Below are positions 8,054-16,801 of a stretch of DNA of 55,690 bases, piece after piece. Every line of letters begins with the position of its first letter. The stretch's first letter is position 1. The translations under genes were made by a program, and so were the position numbers. The notes beneath the pieces were generated by a model. The model saw nothing but the letters and a program-made list of their open reading frames with translations. It did not search any database and was not told where the DNA came from. Source of the DNA: Holosporales bacterium (GTDB lineage: Bacteria; Pseudomonadota; Alphaproteobacteria; RUG11792); contig JAISBC010000045.1 in the NCBI GenBank assembly GCA_031266385.1, forward strand, positions 1-55,690, given 5' to 3'.

Positions 8054-8809
8054 TCAATCGTATTCCACTTCGTCTTTGATCTTTGTCCCAGTGGGGCGCT
8101 CCCGGGCTCCCCGGAATGCTATGCAGCTCTTGGTAATGACGGGATGTTGCCCTAGTTTCGGGGACAGTTGATCCACCTTGTTCGCGAAGTGTATCATTCC
8201 TCCTTCCGTTGCTTTGAGTAGCTGCCAAAATGTGATTTCCGATTCCGGATCGGCCTCTGCCAGGGCCTCTCGGAACATGCCGATGTTCACTATTATTGCC
8301 GCTGGGACCCCTTCTGCTGCTCCACACTCCCAATTCCCAAAAACTTCTACTGCCTTTGCCTTCACTTCATTCGTTGAAAGCTTGCTTCCTACTATTACCT
8401 CTTTGTTGAGTTGTTGGGCTGCTGCCCTGTAGGATGGGCGCGACCTATGGACTTTGTCTTTCTGTGTGGCTGCCAGGATTTGTGGATACTGGGTTGTATC
8501 CCGGTGTGGGTTTCCTTCCCAGTTTTCAAAGGCAAGATAGTCCCTTACCTGACAGAATGCTGGGCGGCCTGGGATTGGTGGTAGCGGCTCCATAACCTTT
8601 GGAGCAGGTTTCTTGGCCCTAGGTTGAACCCAGGGAGGCATTGGCATATAAGGCACGTAGTAATATGAGGATTCCTTTCTCTGTTGGTATTCAGCCGCCT
8701 GTATGTTGACCCGGGTGCATGGACTTACCATGATCACGGCGAGGAGGACTAAGTACCTCGTTTTGTGTCTAGGAGACCGGGGATGGGAAATGTGGCTGGG
8801 CTCATTCAT
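8054..8809 (-). CDS. Exported protein of unknown function inside the clpX-repeat insertion
   Basis: The 251-residue protein has a basic start, a hydrophobic segment (TRYLVLLAVIMVSPC, about residues 18-32) and a likely signal cleavage after QAA (about residue 39). A Tyr/Pro-rich linker with YYYVPYMPMPPW follows, and then a folded part with two similar short motifs, FENWEGN and FGNWECG. Three cysteines follow the signal region (Cys86, Cys162, Cys230). I do not recognise the family. The coding strand is A/C-rich, unlike clpX and tig beside it but like the other exported unknowns in this window. It has its own promoter upstream. It lies between the two direct copies of the clpX 3' end, which marks it as inserted DNA. 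Confidence 0.75.
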   Translation of the reverse strand: MNEPSHISHPRSPRHKTRYLVLLAVIMVSPCTRVNIQAAEYQQRKESSYYYVPYMPMPPWVQPRAKKPAPKVMEPLPPIPGRPAFCQVRDYLAFENWEGNPHRDTTQYPQILAATQKDKVHRSRPSYRAAAQQLNKEVIVGSKLSTNEVKAKAVEVFGNWECGAAEGVPAAIIVNIGMFREALAEADPESEITFWQLLKATEGGMIHFANKVDQLSPKLGQHPVITKSCIAFRGARERPTGTKIKDEVEYD

Positions 8810-8842
8810 TCTATTGGCCTCTATGTATATGCTATTTACTTC

Positions 8843-8871
8843 ATCTTATCACTTGCATACTGTTTAGTCAA
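8843..8871 (-). promoter_or_regulatory. Probable sigma-70 promoter of the inserted exported-protein gene
   Basis: On the minus strand TTGACT (-35) and TAAGAT (-10) are separated by 17 bases, about 34 bases before the ATG at 8809. The inserted gene therefore need not rely on clpX read-through. Confidence 0.5.
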
Positions 8872-9036
8872 CTTTTGGCCCTTCGGATTTATACCATTTC
8901 TCCACATTTTCTATTTATACATTTGTTGTGTACTCGTGAATCTATTTGTTGGGCCAAATACATCCACTGTCCCATTCTCTTGACCTCTCCCTGGGTTGTT
9001 GGGCTTCACGGGAGATCATCCATTCGTTCTGGGCCA

Positions 9037-9156
9037 TTACGCGGCGCGGTCATCAGTTATGATCGTTGGGGGAGATGTCTTGTTTACAACCTCCTTATCG
9101 ATGATGACCTCGGTAGCATCCGGGTTATCCGGGATATCGAACATCAGATCCGTCAG
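9037..9156 (-). repeat. Right copy of the 120-bp direct repeat (true clpX 3' end)
   Basis: This is the coding end of the intact clpX gene, repeated at 7846-7965 at about 87-88 percent identity by hand alignment. The repeat starts are 1,191 bp apart and enclose one exported-protein gene. Confidence 0.9.
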
Positions 9157-10278
9157 AAGATCCTCAACAATCGATCTCAGCCCCCTGGCTCCAGTTTTCT
9201 TCTCGATGGCCTGCCGGACGACCTCCTTCATCGCATCCTCCTTGAACGTCAACGTTACGTCGTTCATGTCGAATAGACTCGCGTACTGCTTTAATATCGC
9301 ATCCTTCGGCTCGGTCAGCACCCTCAACAAATCATCTTCCTTCAGGTCTTCGAGTGTCGCCACAACCGGTAATCTCCCAACGAATTCTGGGATAAGCCCA
9401 AATTTCAACAGATCTTCCGTTTCGATTTCTTTGAACAGCTCCCCTACCCTTCTATCCTCGGATTTCTCAACGTCGGCTCCAAATCCTATGCCGCTCTTCT
9501 TCCCGCGAGCGGCTATGATCTTCTCGAGACCGCAGAATGCCCCGCCGCAAATGAACAAAATATTCGTCGTGTCGATATGCAAAAAATCCTGTTGAGGATG
9601 TTTGCGCCCTCCCTGCGGCGGGACGAAGGCGACCGTCCCTTCGATCACCTTTAATAGGGCCTGCTGAACTCCCTCCCCCGATACATCTCGGGTAATCGAT
9701 GGATTCTCAGATTTTCTCGTTATTTTATCGACTTCGTCGATATATACTATGCCACGCTGCGCCTTTTCGACGTCATAATCGGCCACCTGTAACAGGTTCA
9801 GGATGATGTTCTCGACATCCTCTCCGACGTATCCGGCCTCTGTCAGAGATGTAGCATCGGCCATCGCGAATGGAACGTCTATACATTTCGCCAGCGTCCT
9901 GGCCAACAGAGTCTTGCCCGATCCCGTCGGCCCAACGAGCAGGACATTCGATTTCGCGATATTTACATCCGGATATTTGTTGGATTTACGCTCCAATCTT
10001 TTATAATGATTATAAACCGCGACCGATAAAGTTCTCTTCGCCTTCTCTTGCCCGATGACGTGTTCATTCAATTTTTTGAATATCTCAGATGGAGTCAGAA
10101 AGCTACCGTCATCGGCCCCAGCAGCCGCCGATTCTTTTTTGATCACATCTGAGCAAAGAGATATGCATTCATCGCAAATGAAGGCCGTTACGCCAGCTAT
10201 TAACTTCTTAACCTCGTTCTGAGACTTCCCGCAAAACGAGCAAAACAGGACTTCATCTTTCGCTGAGTTAACGGACAT
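9037..10278 (-). CDS. clpX: ATP-dependent Clp protease ATP-binding subunit ClpX
   Basis: This AAA+ unfoldase feeds substrates to ClpP. The N-terminal zinc-binding domain has Cys13, Cys16, Cys35 and Cys38. The Walker A is GPTGSGKT, Walker B runs through YIDEVDKI, the pore-1 loop is GYVGED, and the RKH loop is GRKHPQQ. At 413 residues the length is normal. It sits in the conventional tig-clpP-clpX order on the minus strand, 71 bases after clpP. The usual downstream neighbour lon is absent and is replaced by inserted DNA that duplicates the last 39 codons. Confidence 0.97.
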   Translation of the reverse strand: MSVNSAKDEVLFCSFCGKSQNEVKKLIAGVTAFICDECISLCSDVIKKESAAAGADDGSFLTPSEIFKKLNEHVIGQEKAKRTLSVAVYNHYKRLERKSNKYPDVNIAKSNVLLVGPTGSGKTLLARTLAKCIDVPFAMADATSLTEAGYVGEDVENIILNLLQVADYDVEKAQRGIVYIDEVDKITRKSENPSITRDVSGEGVQQALLKVIEGTVAFVPPQGGRKHPQQDFLHIDTTNILFICGGAFCGLEKIIAARGKKSGIGFGADVEKSEDRRVGELFKEIETEDLLKFGLIPEFVGRLPVVATLEDLKEDDLLRVLTEPKDAILKQYASLFDMNDVTLTFKEDAMKEVVRQAIEKKTGARGLRSIVEDLLTDLMFDIPDNPDATEVIIDKEVVNKTSPPTIITDDRAA

Positions 10279-10349
10279 ATAAAACGAACCTAGGCAATGA
10301 AAATACCCACTTTAAAGCCATATTCTGACATAATTCACTGAATAAATCA

Positions 10350-10949
10350 TTAACACGATTCTGTTTGCCTCCTCTCGATAATCTGATCGATGAGACCAAA
10401 TTTCACGGCATCCTCAGCCGACAAGAACTTATCTCGCTCCATGGCCGAATTGATTACCTCGATATCCTGGCCAGTATTCGCCGCATAAATAGCGTTGAGT
10501 TTTTCTCTCAGACTTAATATTTCTCTGGCATGAATCTCGATGTCGGTCGCCTGACCGCGAGCCCCACCAGACGGCTGATGAATCATGATCCTTGAATTAG
10601 GAAGCGAGAACCTTTTCCCCTTCGCCCCAGAACACAGCAAAAGCGACCCCGCCGAACAGGCTTGTCCAATACAGAGTGTAGAAACATCACATTTGATATA
10701 GTTCATGGTATCTAAAATCGACAGGGCGGAACTTACAACTCCTCCCGGGGAGTTTATATAAAAATTGATATCCAGAGTCGAATTTTCCGATTCGAGAAAT
10801 AACAACTGGGCACATACGATCGACGCAACATCATCATCGATACCACCCGTTAGGAATACGATCCTCTCCTTCAGGAGCCTCGAATATATATCGTAGGATC
10901 TCTCTCCTCGACTCGTCTGTTCGACAACAATTGGAACAAAACCAGACAT
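10350..10949 (-). CDS. clpP: ATP-dependent Clp protease proteolytic subunit ClpP
   Basis: This serine peptidase assembles into a 14-mer. The catalytic triad is visible as Ser99 in GQACSAGS, His124 in MIHQPSGGARGQ and Asp173 in ERDKF. Two in-frame ATGs exist, at 10955 and 10949. AGGGAG lies three bases before the first and nine before the second, so I prefer 10949, which gives the usual start MSGFVPIVVEQTSRGER. The GQACSAGS block differs slightly from the common GQAASMGA, but the nucleophile is kept. It lies between tig (upstream) and clpX. Confidence 0.95.
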   Translation of the reverse strand: MSGFVPIVVEQTSRGERSYDIYSRLLKERIVFLTGGIDDDVASIVCAQLLFLESENSTLDINFYINSPGGVVSSALSILDTMNYIKCDVSTLCIGQACSAGSLLLCSGAKGKRFSLPNSRIMIHQPSGGARGQATDIEIHAREILSLREKLNAIYAANTGQDIEVINSAMERDKFLSAEDAVKFGLIDQIIERRQTESC

Positions 10950-10967
10950 CCACATAATCTCCCTAAA

Positions 10968-12320
10968 TTAATCCTCAGCACCGACCGGTAGATCCTTTAT
11001 ATCATCTTCTCCTTCGAGTAAATTTTCTCTAAGCTCGTTGACTTCGTCGATGGTTTTCTCGACATCCGTCGTTTTTGCCTGAGACATCAGGAAGTCTATA
11101 ACCTTCCTCTCGATAATCTCAGCTTTTTTGTAGGCAACGGCATTAGGGTTTTTCATATAAAAATCCGTTATCTCTCGAGCTTGATACGGAGATCTTCTAA
11201 TCTCTTCCATGACGGCTCCCTGCAAATCAGCCTGGGAAACGACGATATTGTTCTCCTTTGCAACTTTATTCAAAACATATCCCAAAATGACACGTTTTTT
11301 AATGATATCGGCATACTCGGCCGCAAGCTCCTCATCGGATTCCAATTCCTGTTTCTGCCCGGTTCTTTCCTCTTCCTCGGCCGCATCCGCCTTAATCTCA
11401 GCCAACAAATTTTTCGTCTCATAATCGAAAATACTCTGCGGTACATCAAAATCATACTGATCACTTAGATACTCAAGAATCTGACTCTTATGATACAAAA
11501 ACGCCGTATCAATTATGACATACTCCAGAGACTGCCTTATCTTGGATTCGAAATCGGCGAGATCTTTGACCCCCTTCCGATCGGCGATTTCTTCGGTAGA
11601 CAGCCCAGTAACTGGACATCTGATGGATCTTATCGTAAATTTATATTTTAGATTGATCTGATCACTAGTCACGAAATCGAAACTTTCTCCAGCCTTTTTA
11701 CCGAGAAAATTATTGAAAAAATCGGCACTTTCCCCAAATTCTTCAGGAATCAATAGCTTATTTTGAAAGCTCTTTTTTTTGCTCTCTACACCATCGTTGT
11801 AACATTTTGCGACATATGTAACCTCATCTCCATGCTGTATCTCGTGATCTTTTTGGGCTTTCTCGAGGATTGGAACTAACCTCAGATAACCATCTCGCGC
11901 CTCTTTCACATCATCGTCCGAAACTTTCGGAATGACCCTGGTTACCTCGCACTCGAATGGTTTCAACTCAAATGACGGAGCGATTTCGACGGCAATTACG
12001 ATCGAAACATCCTTTCCCGGTTCATAATTATTTTCGAAACGATAAGCAGGAGTAGTCGCGATCTCGGTCGCAGCAAGCCGTTTTACACATTCATCACAAG
12101 CCCTAGAAATCAATGCATCGAAGGCATCCTTAACGACACTTCCACCGACGCTATTCCTGACGATATCGAGCGGAACATGCCCAGGCCTGAATCCGTGCAT
12201 CCGAAAGGTTTTTGCCTTCTCTTCGACGCACTTAGTTATCTCATCCTCTATCTCCTGCGATTCAAAAATTACCCTAACTTCATGCCGCAGCTTATCGGAA
12301 ACAACGTTCTCGAAAATCAT
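10968..12320 (-). CDS. tig: Trigger factor (ribosome-associated chaperone and prolyl isomerase)
   Basis: The 450-residue protein has the ribosome-binding N-terminal domain (signature GFRPGHVPLDIVRN; the usual form is GFRxGKVP), an FKBP-like middle domain (about residues 155-250) and a long helical C-terminal chaperone domain ending in an acidic tail. AAGGA lies about eight bases before the ATG. It is the first gene of the tig-clpP-clpX run. The His in place of the second basic residue of the signature (GHVP) is a small deviation. Confidence 0.95.
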   Translation of the reverse strand: MIFENVVSDKLRHEVRVIFESQEIEDEITKCVEEKAKTFRMHGFRPGHVPLDIVRNSVGGSVVKDAFDALISRACDECVKRLAATEIATTPAYRFENNYEPGKDVSIVIAVEIAPSFELKPFECEVTRVIPKVSDDDVKEARDGYLRLVPILEKAQKDHEIQHGDEVTYVAKCYNDGVESKKKSFQNKLLIPEEFGESADFFNNFLGKKAGESFDFVTSDQINLKYKFTIRSIRCPVTGLSTEEIADRKGVKDLADFESKIRQSLEYVIIDTAFLYHKSQILEYLSDQYDFDVPQSIFDYETKNLLAEIKADAAEEEERTGQKQELESDEELAAEYADIIKKRVILGYVLNKVAKENNIVVSQADLQGAVMEEIRRSPYQAREITDFYMKNPNAVAYKKAEIIERKVIDFLMSQAKTTDVEKTIDEVNELRENLLEGEDDIKDLPVGAED

Positions 12321-12541
12321 AAAAACTTATCCTTCAATGTTGCTGTAGAGGAATCGTAGAACTTTACGAGAATGGTACCAGATATGGCTGAGAGAATCAA
12401 GGAATCTGAGCTTTTCGAGGTTAACAATTCTATGCGTGATGCCGAAGAAATAAACTCGATTAAAATGGTAATTACAAATAATGAGATGAATTAATAGATT
12501 ATAAAATGCGGTAGAATTTGCATTCTGATTGGAATTAGCAA

Positions 12542-12558
12542 TTGACTTCAGAAGCCAA
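12542..12558 (+). promoter_or_regulatory. 17-bp palindrome overlapping a -35-like TTGACT upstream of carD
   Basis: TTGACTTCAGAAGCCAA is a near-perfect palindrome with a one-base centre and one mismatched pair. TTGACT is a good -35 element, though the -10 17 bases further on (TAATTT) is weak. The site lies 76 bases before the preferred carD ATG, where an operator would be expected. Confidence 0.35.
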
Positions 12559-12617
12559 TTGTGTTAATTTTCCGTTAACTGGTGGCCGGAGTGGCTAGAT
12601 CTCTAAAGCGTCGGCTA

Positions 12618-13124
12618 ATGAGTAGTATTGATAGGGGAATCTCTTTTGAAGTGGGGGCGTGGGTTGTTTACCCGTCTCATGGTGTCGGTCTCCTCGATCG
12701 AGTAGATAGAATCGATATCGATGGAACGATCGTTGAGTTTTTTGTTATCTCCTTCCCGCGGAGTAAGTTAGAATTAAAATTACCGGTAAAGAGGGCCGTA
12801 GAGGCGGGATTACGCGGAGTCGTTAGTAAATCGGATATGGAAGAGGTCCTCGGCACCCTTGTGCAGAAGACTAAAAAACGCCGATTAATGTGGAGCAAAA
12901 GGGCCCAGGAGTACGAATCAAAAATAAATTCTGGAGATCCGGTTGCGATTGCAGAAGTCGTTCGTGAGCTCTACAGAGGTGATGGAGAGGTCGCCCAATC
13001 GTTTAGCGAGCGGCAACTATATAAACACGCCCTTGAACGACTGGCCAGAGAGGTATCGGTGATTGACGAAATCGAGGAATCCGACGCCATTAAGAAACTC
13101 GAATCGATCTTACAGGCCGCATAA
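12618..13124 (+). CDS. carD: CarD/CdnL-type RNA polymerase-binding transcription regulator
   Basis: The N-terminal CarD_TRCF Tudor-like RNA polymerase-interaction domain begins FEVGAWVVYPSHGVG, with the family VYPxHGVG motif. A helical C-terminal domain follows (SERQLYKHALERLAREVSVI). Known family members stabilise the open promoter complex, notably at rRNA promoters. The frame extends to a GTG at 12582, but the ATG at 12618 gives the usual CarD length (about 168 residues) and N-terminus. The choice is not certain because neither has a strong ribosome-binding site. tRNA-Arg follows 76 bases downstream with its own promoter. Confidence 0.88.
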   Translation: MSSIDRGISFEVGAWVVYPSHGVGLLDRVDRIDIDGTIVEFFVISFPRSKLELKLPVKRAVEAGLRGVVSKSDMEEVLGTLVQKTKKRRLMWSKRAQEYESKINSGDPVAIAEVVRELYRGDGEVAQSFSERQLYKHALERLAREVSVIDEIEESDAIKKLESILQAA

Positions 13125-13160
13125 TTCTTGTTCTATAACAATGTTCTAGATCACTTTTTG

Positions 13161-13189
13161 TTGAAACAATCGAGTTCATATGCCACAAT
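13161..13189 (+). promoter_or_regulatory. Probable promoter of tRNA-Arg
   Basis: TTGAAA (-35) and CACAAT (-10) are separated by exactly 17 bases and end 11 bases before the first base of tRNA-Arg, as expected for a tRNA transcription unit with a short leader. Confidence 0.5.
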
Positions 13190-13200
13190 AACTTGAGATA

Positions 13201-13277
13201 GCGCCCATAGCTCAATTGGATAGAGCGTCAGACTACGGATCTGGAGGCTGAGAGTTCGACTCTTTCTGGGCGCACCA
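13201..13277 (+). tRNA. tRNA-Arg (anticodon ACG), CCA encoded
   Basis: GCGCCCA pairs with TGGGCGC. The anticodon stem TCAGA/TCTGG encloses CTACGGA, giving anticodon ACG, which is read as ICG after deamination. The T-loop is GTTCGACTC, and CCA is encoded at 13275-13277. Confidence 0.95.
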
Positions 13278-13308
13278 AGTACTTGGGGAATGGTTTGGGA
13301 ATTTTGCT

Positions 13309-14433
13309 ATGAACATAGTTAAACGCTGCACAATTGGGGTCATTTACTCGCTTTTTATGATGTTTTCGGTCCTGGGTAGTGGCCCCACGTTTCAGGCGCA
13401 ACCAGGAGCAGTCATGACGGCCGCACAAAACCCACCACCACAACCGGCACCGGACCCGCAACAATACGGGCAGCCTGGAATGCCTTCCGGGGCACCAGTC
13501 GTAGGACAATATGGGGTGCCAGCTGGAGGGCAGCCTGCACAATATGTTGCTCCAGGTTTTTCAGCACCTCCTGGGGGACCTCCTGTGGCGCCTCCAGCCA
13601 ATGGAGCTGGTGTCGCTCCGATCGTAGATGCATCCTTAGCTACCCAGACCCTAAACGCCTCTCAACCCCAGGGAAATGGCGGATCTGGTAACACTGTTAG
13701 CCTACCCTGCTTCGAGAGAAATGGAGATGGGCTCGTGAAGGTGGATAAGAATCCCCGGCTAAAGAGGGCCCTCGCCGTTTGCGTCGGAGATTGGTGCCCA
13801 CATTGCGCGAATTTCTTGAGCGTCTTCGCTAGATATATCGAAATCTTGAATATGTATAAAATAAATATTATATTCGTACATATTCCGACTCTCGAGGTTC
13901 TCAGCAATTGGCACGACCCAACCATGGAAGATTATCAGTCTGCCGCCGCGAAGCTGCAGCAATTTGGTATTAAGCTGGATGATCCTGAAGACAAATCGAA
14001 ACAGGCAAGTGTGCAGCTCGTTATGCTAGGCAGTAAAGAGGCCCTCTCAGTGATCGGTGTTTCTGCGCTACCGACCGTATTTGGATCGGTGGATTCGAAG
14101 GAATGTCTGAGGTATGTCGGCGATCAGGTGCTTTCATCTCTCAACCTGGCAGACCCCGCTACCCTAACTAGTTTTTTGAAACTCTTTGATAAGAGCTCAG
14201 ATGACAAGTCTGCGGATGATACCTCCAAGAAGAAAGCCGATAAGAGTGGCGGCTCCAAGACGAAGAAAGGGAAAGGCGGAGCCTCGGCTGGAAAAGCTGC
14301 TGGCAGCCTCAAGGTTGATTTGATCAGCGCTTCCCGTGCTACAGCTATCCTCAATGGAGAGGTTTTCCCGTTTTCCCTGTCTTCTACGCCGATCAAACAT
14401 CGCTCGTCTGGATGCTCATGCCGTCTGCACTAG
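13309..14433 (+). CDS. Exported thioredoxin-fold protein with Pro/Gly-rich leader and Lys-rich tail
   Basis: The 374-residue protein has a signal peptide (hydrophobic core about residues 7-24). It continues with a Pro/Gly/Ala-rich, apparently disordered region (about residues 40-130). A thioredoxin-like domain follows, with the redox motif Cys163-Pro-His-Cys166 in GDWCPHCANF and a cis-proline motif ALPT (Pro255). A Lys/Ser/Gly-rich tail (about residues 290-330) and a Cys-containing end complete it. CPHC is the motif of DsbA-type oxidases, but the fold order here is closer to plain thioredoxin. I infer a periplasmic or secreted thiol-disulfide protein. The low-complexity leader is unusual for a Dsb protein and suggests surface attachment or a long spacer. 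It precedes mrdA with a 64-base gap. Confidence 0.75.
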   Translation: MNIVKRCTIGVIYSLFMMFSVLGSGPTFQAQPGAVMTAAQNPPPQPAPDPQQYGQPGMPSGAPVVGQYGVPAGGQPAQYVAPGFSAPPGGPPVAPPANGAGVAPIVDASLATQTLNASQPQGNGGSGNTVSLPCFERNGDGLVKVDKNPRLKRALAVCVGDWCPHCANFLSVFARYIEILNMYKINIIFVHIPTLEVLSNWHDPTMEDYQSAAAKLQQFGIKLDDPEDKSKQASVQLVMLGSKEALSVIGVSALPTVFGSVDSKECLRYVGDQVLSSLNLADPATLTSFLKLFDKSSDDKSADDTSKKKADKSGGSKTKKGKGGASAGKAAGSLKVDLISASRATAILNGEVFPFSLSSTPIKHRSSGCSCRLH

Positions 14434-14497
14434 CCCGGGATTCCTCACGGGTTGTGGAGGAGCTCTGGACGCTGGACGCTCCTTGAGTTTCCCTTAG

Positions 14498-16312
14498 ATG
14501 TGCAGTCTCCGGGATGAAAGGAAGCTCATTACAAGGAGGGCCTTCATTTTCGCCGGAATTAAAACGGCCATCGGGATTGTCCTCGGATCGAGGTTGTTCT
14601 ATCTTCAGATTCTTCAATTTTCTCATTTCAAACTACTATCGGATAAGAATAGGTTGGTCGCGAAAAGGATATTACCTCCAAGAGGAAAAATATTAGCCGC
14701 GAATGGTGAATTACTGGCCAGTAATCAATTTACCTACTCAGCCGTTTTGGATTTATTAGAGATTCCAGAAGAAAATAGAGCCGATGTCATCGATCAGATT
14801 ATAAAAGAAAAACGATTGGATGATAAATCGATTTCAGAATTGCGCAATATTCCTGAAACTATTAATCGCAACAATAAGTTAGTTTTATTGCAAGAAAATC
14901 TAGATTGGGATGATTTGGCGGGATATTATGTTACCTCATCGTTGCTCCCAGGTATCATCATCGAAAAGGTTCAAACCAGGAAATACCTACATGCAGAGGA
15001 GCTTTCTCACGTCATCGGTTATATCGGGGCTCCAACTGAAAAAGACATCGAGAGAACCGAAAATATGGCCCTCACTCTACCGATGGCTAAAATCGGCAAA
15101 ACTGGAATCGAAAAATCGTACGACGAGGAGTTGTTCGGTAAAATCGGAGTTCAACATGTAGAGGTCAATTCGAGGAGGCAATTCGTTCGGTGTGTGAGCA
15201 ATACAGAAAGCACTCCAGGATCCGATATTCACCTTACCATCAATCTTGATCTGCAGTTAGAGGTATACAAAATCTTATCTGAGCATAGTGGGGCCTCCTG
15301 CGTCGTTATGAACGTGCATTCCGGGGAAATCTTAGCGTTCGTCTCGTATCCAGGGTACGATATTAATATCTTTACGAAGAGGATAGATCCGAAGGTTCTC
15401 CGAGAACTGTATGACAATCCGTTTAAACCGGCGATCAATAAGGTAATAAGTGGCCTATATTCTCCAGGATCAGCCTTCAAAATGATTACTGGCCTGGCTG
15501 GGCTTGATGCTGGAGTTATAACCGAGCATACCAGATTCCGATGCACAGGAGTCCACGAACTTGGATCACATAAATTCCACTGTTGGCGATGGAAATATGG
15601 TGGACATGGGTCGATCAATCTGCGACGTGCCCTCGCCGAATCCTGTGACGTATTCTTTTATAACGTCGCCGAAAGCGTGGGGGCCGATAAAATAGTAAAA
15701 ACTGCCAATGATTTCGGTCTGGGGATACCGACCGGAATCGACCTACCCGGAGAAAAGTCCGGCCTCATTCCTACGAGAGAATGGAAAAAAACGACTAAAA
15801 AACAGAAATGGACGACCGGTGACACATTAAACTTGGCGATAGGGCAGGGATTTGCACTGGCTACTCCGCTCCAATTGGTCAGGATGATATCGATCATGGT
15901 CAATGGCCTGAATCCGATAACTCCATATCTAAGACGGAGCAGAGAGATAACATCATCGGATAACCTGCGATATAAACGGGAGCATATCGAGCTGATACTG
16001 GACGGGATGTATGATGTAGTAAATTCAGATACCGGAACGGCGAGAAGATCCGCAACTTTCGACGATAATTTCGAGATGTCCGGGAAAACCGGCAGCTCTC
16101 AAGTTTATCGTATCACTGAGGATCAGCGACTACAAGGGAAAACGGTGTCGGATGATTATTGGCTGAAAGAACACGCCATTTTCGTGGGATATGCCCCAGA
16201 TTCGGATCCAAAATATGGAGTCGTCGTATTGGTTGAGCACGGAGGTGGTGGAGCAAAAACGGCGGCCCCGATCGCTCGAGACGTCCTTTTAGCCACCAAA
16301 CGATTTTGCTGA
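14498..16312 (+). CDS. mrdA: Peptidoglycan D,D-transpeptidase MrdA (penicillin-binding protein 2)
   Basis: This elongation-specific class B penicillin-binding protein is anchored by one N-terminal transmembrane helix (about residues 15-38). The dimerisation/pedestal domain begins at RILPPRGKILAANGELLASN. The transpeptidase domain shows SAFK with nucleophile Ser325 (most have STFK), the SxN-equivalent Ser382-Cys-Asp in ESCDVFFY, and KTGSS near the C-terminus. The HCWRWKYGGHG block is typical of PBP2 rather than FtsI. It works with MreC (encoded at 3655) and RodA, which is not in the window. Confidence 0.94.
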   Translation: MCSLRDERKLITRRAFIFAGIKTAIGIVLGSRLFYLQILQFSHFKLLSDKNRLVAKRILPPRGKILAANGELLASNQFTYSAVLDLLEIPEENRADVIDQIIKEKRLDDKSISELRNIPETINRNNKLVLLQENLDWDDLAGYYVTSSLLPGIIIEKVQTRKYLHAEELSHVIGYIGAPTEKDIERTENMALTLPMAKIGKTGIEKSYDEELFGKIGVQHVEVNSRRQFVRCVSNTESTPGSDIHLTINLDLQLEVYKILSEHSGASCVVMNVHSGEILAFVSYPGYDINIFTKRIDPKVLRELYDNPFKPAINKVISGLYSPGSAFKMITGLAGLDAGVITEHTRFRCTGVHELGSHKFHCWRWKYGGHGSINLRRALAESCDVFFYNVAESVGADKIVKTANDFGLGIPTGIDLPGEKSGLIPTREWKKTTKKQKWTTGDTLNLAIGQGFALATPLQLVRMISIMVNGLNPITPYLRRSREITSSDNLRYKREHIELILDGMYDVVNSDTGTARRSATFDDNFEMSGKTGSSQVYRITEDQRLQGKTVSDDYWLKEHAIFVGYAPDSDPKYGVVVLVEHGGGGAKTAAPIARDVLLATKRFC

Positions 16313-16521
16313 AAACGAATCGTCTTTTCTTGCCATCCCATTTAGTTGGGAGTATACTGGGGGCTGAAGTGATTGTGCTCTTTTTTGCCGGTTGAATATT
16401 AATGCTCGGCTTCCAGTCGTTCGGAATTGAAAATCCCGTTTAATATTTGCGTAAAAAGAGGACAAGGATTGGTAGTACGCCGCTTTAGAGCGGTTATTGT
16501 GTTTAAGGAGACGTTCGAAGA

Positions 16522-16728
16522 ATGACGACTGGAAAGGTTAAGTGGTTCAATTTTAGCAAAGGGTATGGCTTTATTCAGCCTGATGATGGAGGAGACGACA
16601 TCTTCGTCCATATTAGCGCCCTCGAAAAATCTGGGATAAATGTCCTCAATGAGGGGCAAAGCGTTGGATACGAAACGATGGCAAGAAATGGAAAAGTTTC
16701 AGCCGTAAATTTGCAATTAAGAGATTAA
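16522..16728 (+). CDS. Cold-shock-domain RNA-binding protein
   Basis: The 68-residue CspA-family OB-fold protein has RNP1 KGYGFI and RNP2 DIFVHIS and begins GKVKWFNFSKGYGFI. An AAGGAG lies 11 bases before the ATG. The gap of about 200 bases before it is probably a long structured 5' leader and contains the hairpin CCGCT-TTAG-AGCGG at 16480-16493, as is common for csp mRNAs. A terminator follows, so the gene is probably monocistronic. Confidence 0.95.
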   Translation: MTTGKVKWFNFSKGYGFIQPDDGGDDIFVHISALEKSGINVLNEGQSVGYETMARNGKVSAVNLQLRD

Positions 16729-16753
16729 TAATAAAAAATAAACTGTTCGTAAA

Positions 16754-16786
16754 GGTGAGGAGGTCGTTCCTTCTCACCATTTTTTA
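16754..16786 (+). terminator. Rho-independent terminator after the cold-shock gene
   Basis: GGTGAGGAGG and CCTTCTCACC form a 10-bp stem with one G-U pair and a short loop. A run of T (ATTTTTTA) follows directly. Confidence 0.8.
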
Positions 16787-16801
16787 TACTCATCGGCCTC
16801 A

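Noticed and set aside
7746..8333. Short open frames on both strands in the clpX-repeat region
   Set aside because: They arise from the antisense of the clpX fragment and of the exported-protein gene.
12372..12494. 40-codon open frame between tig and carD
   Set aside because: Composition is plausible but there is no ribosome-binding site or recognisable family; it could be chance or a remnant.
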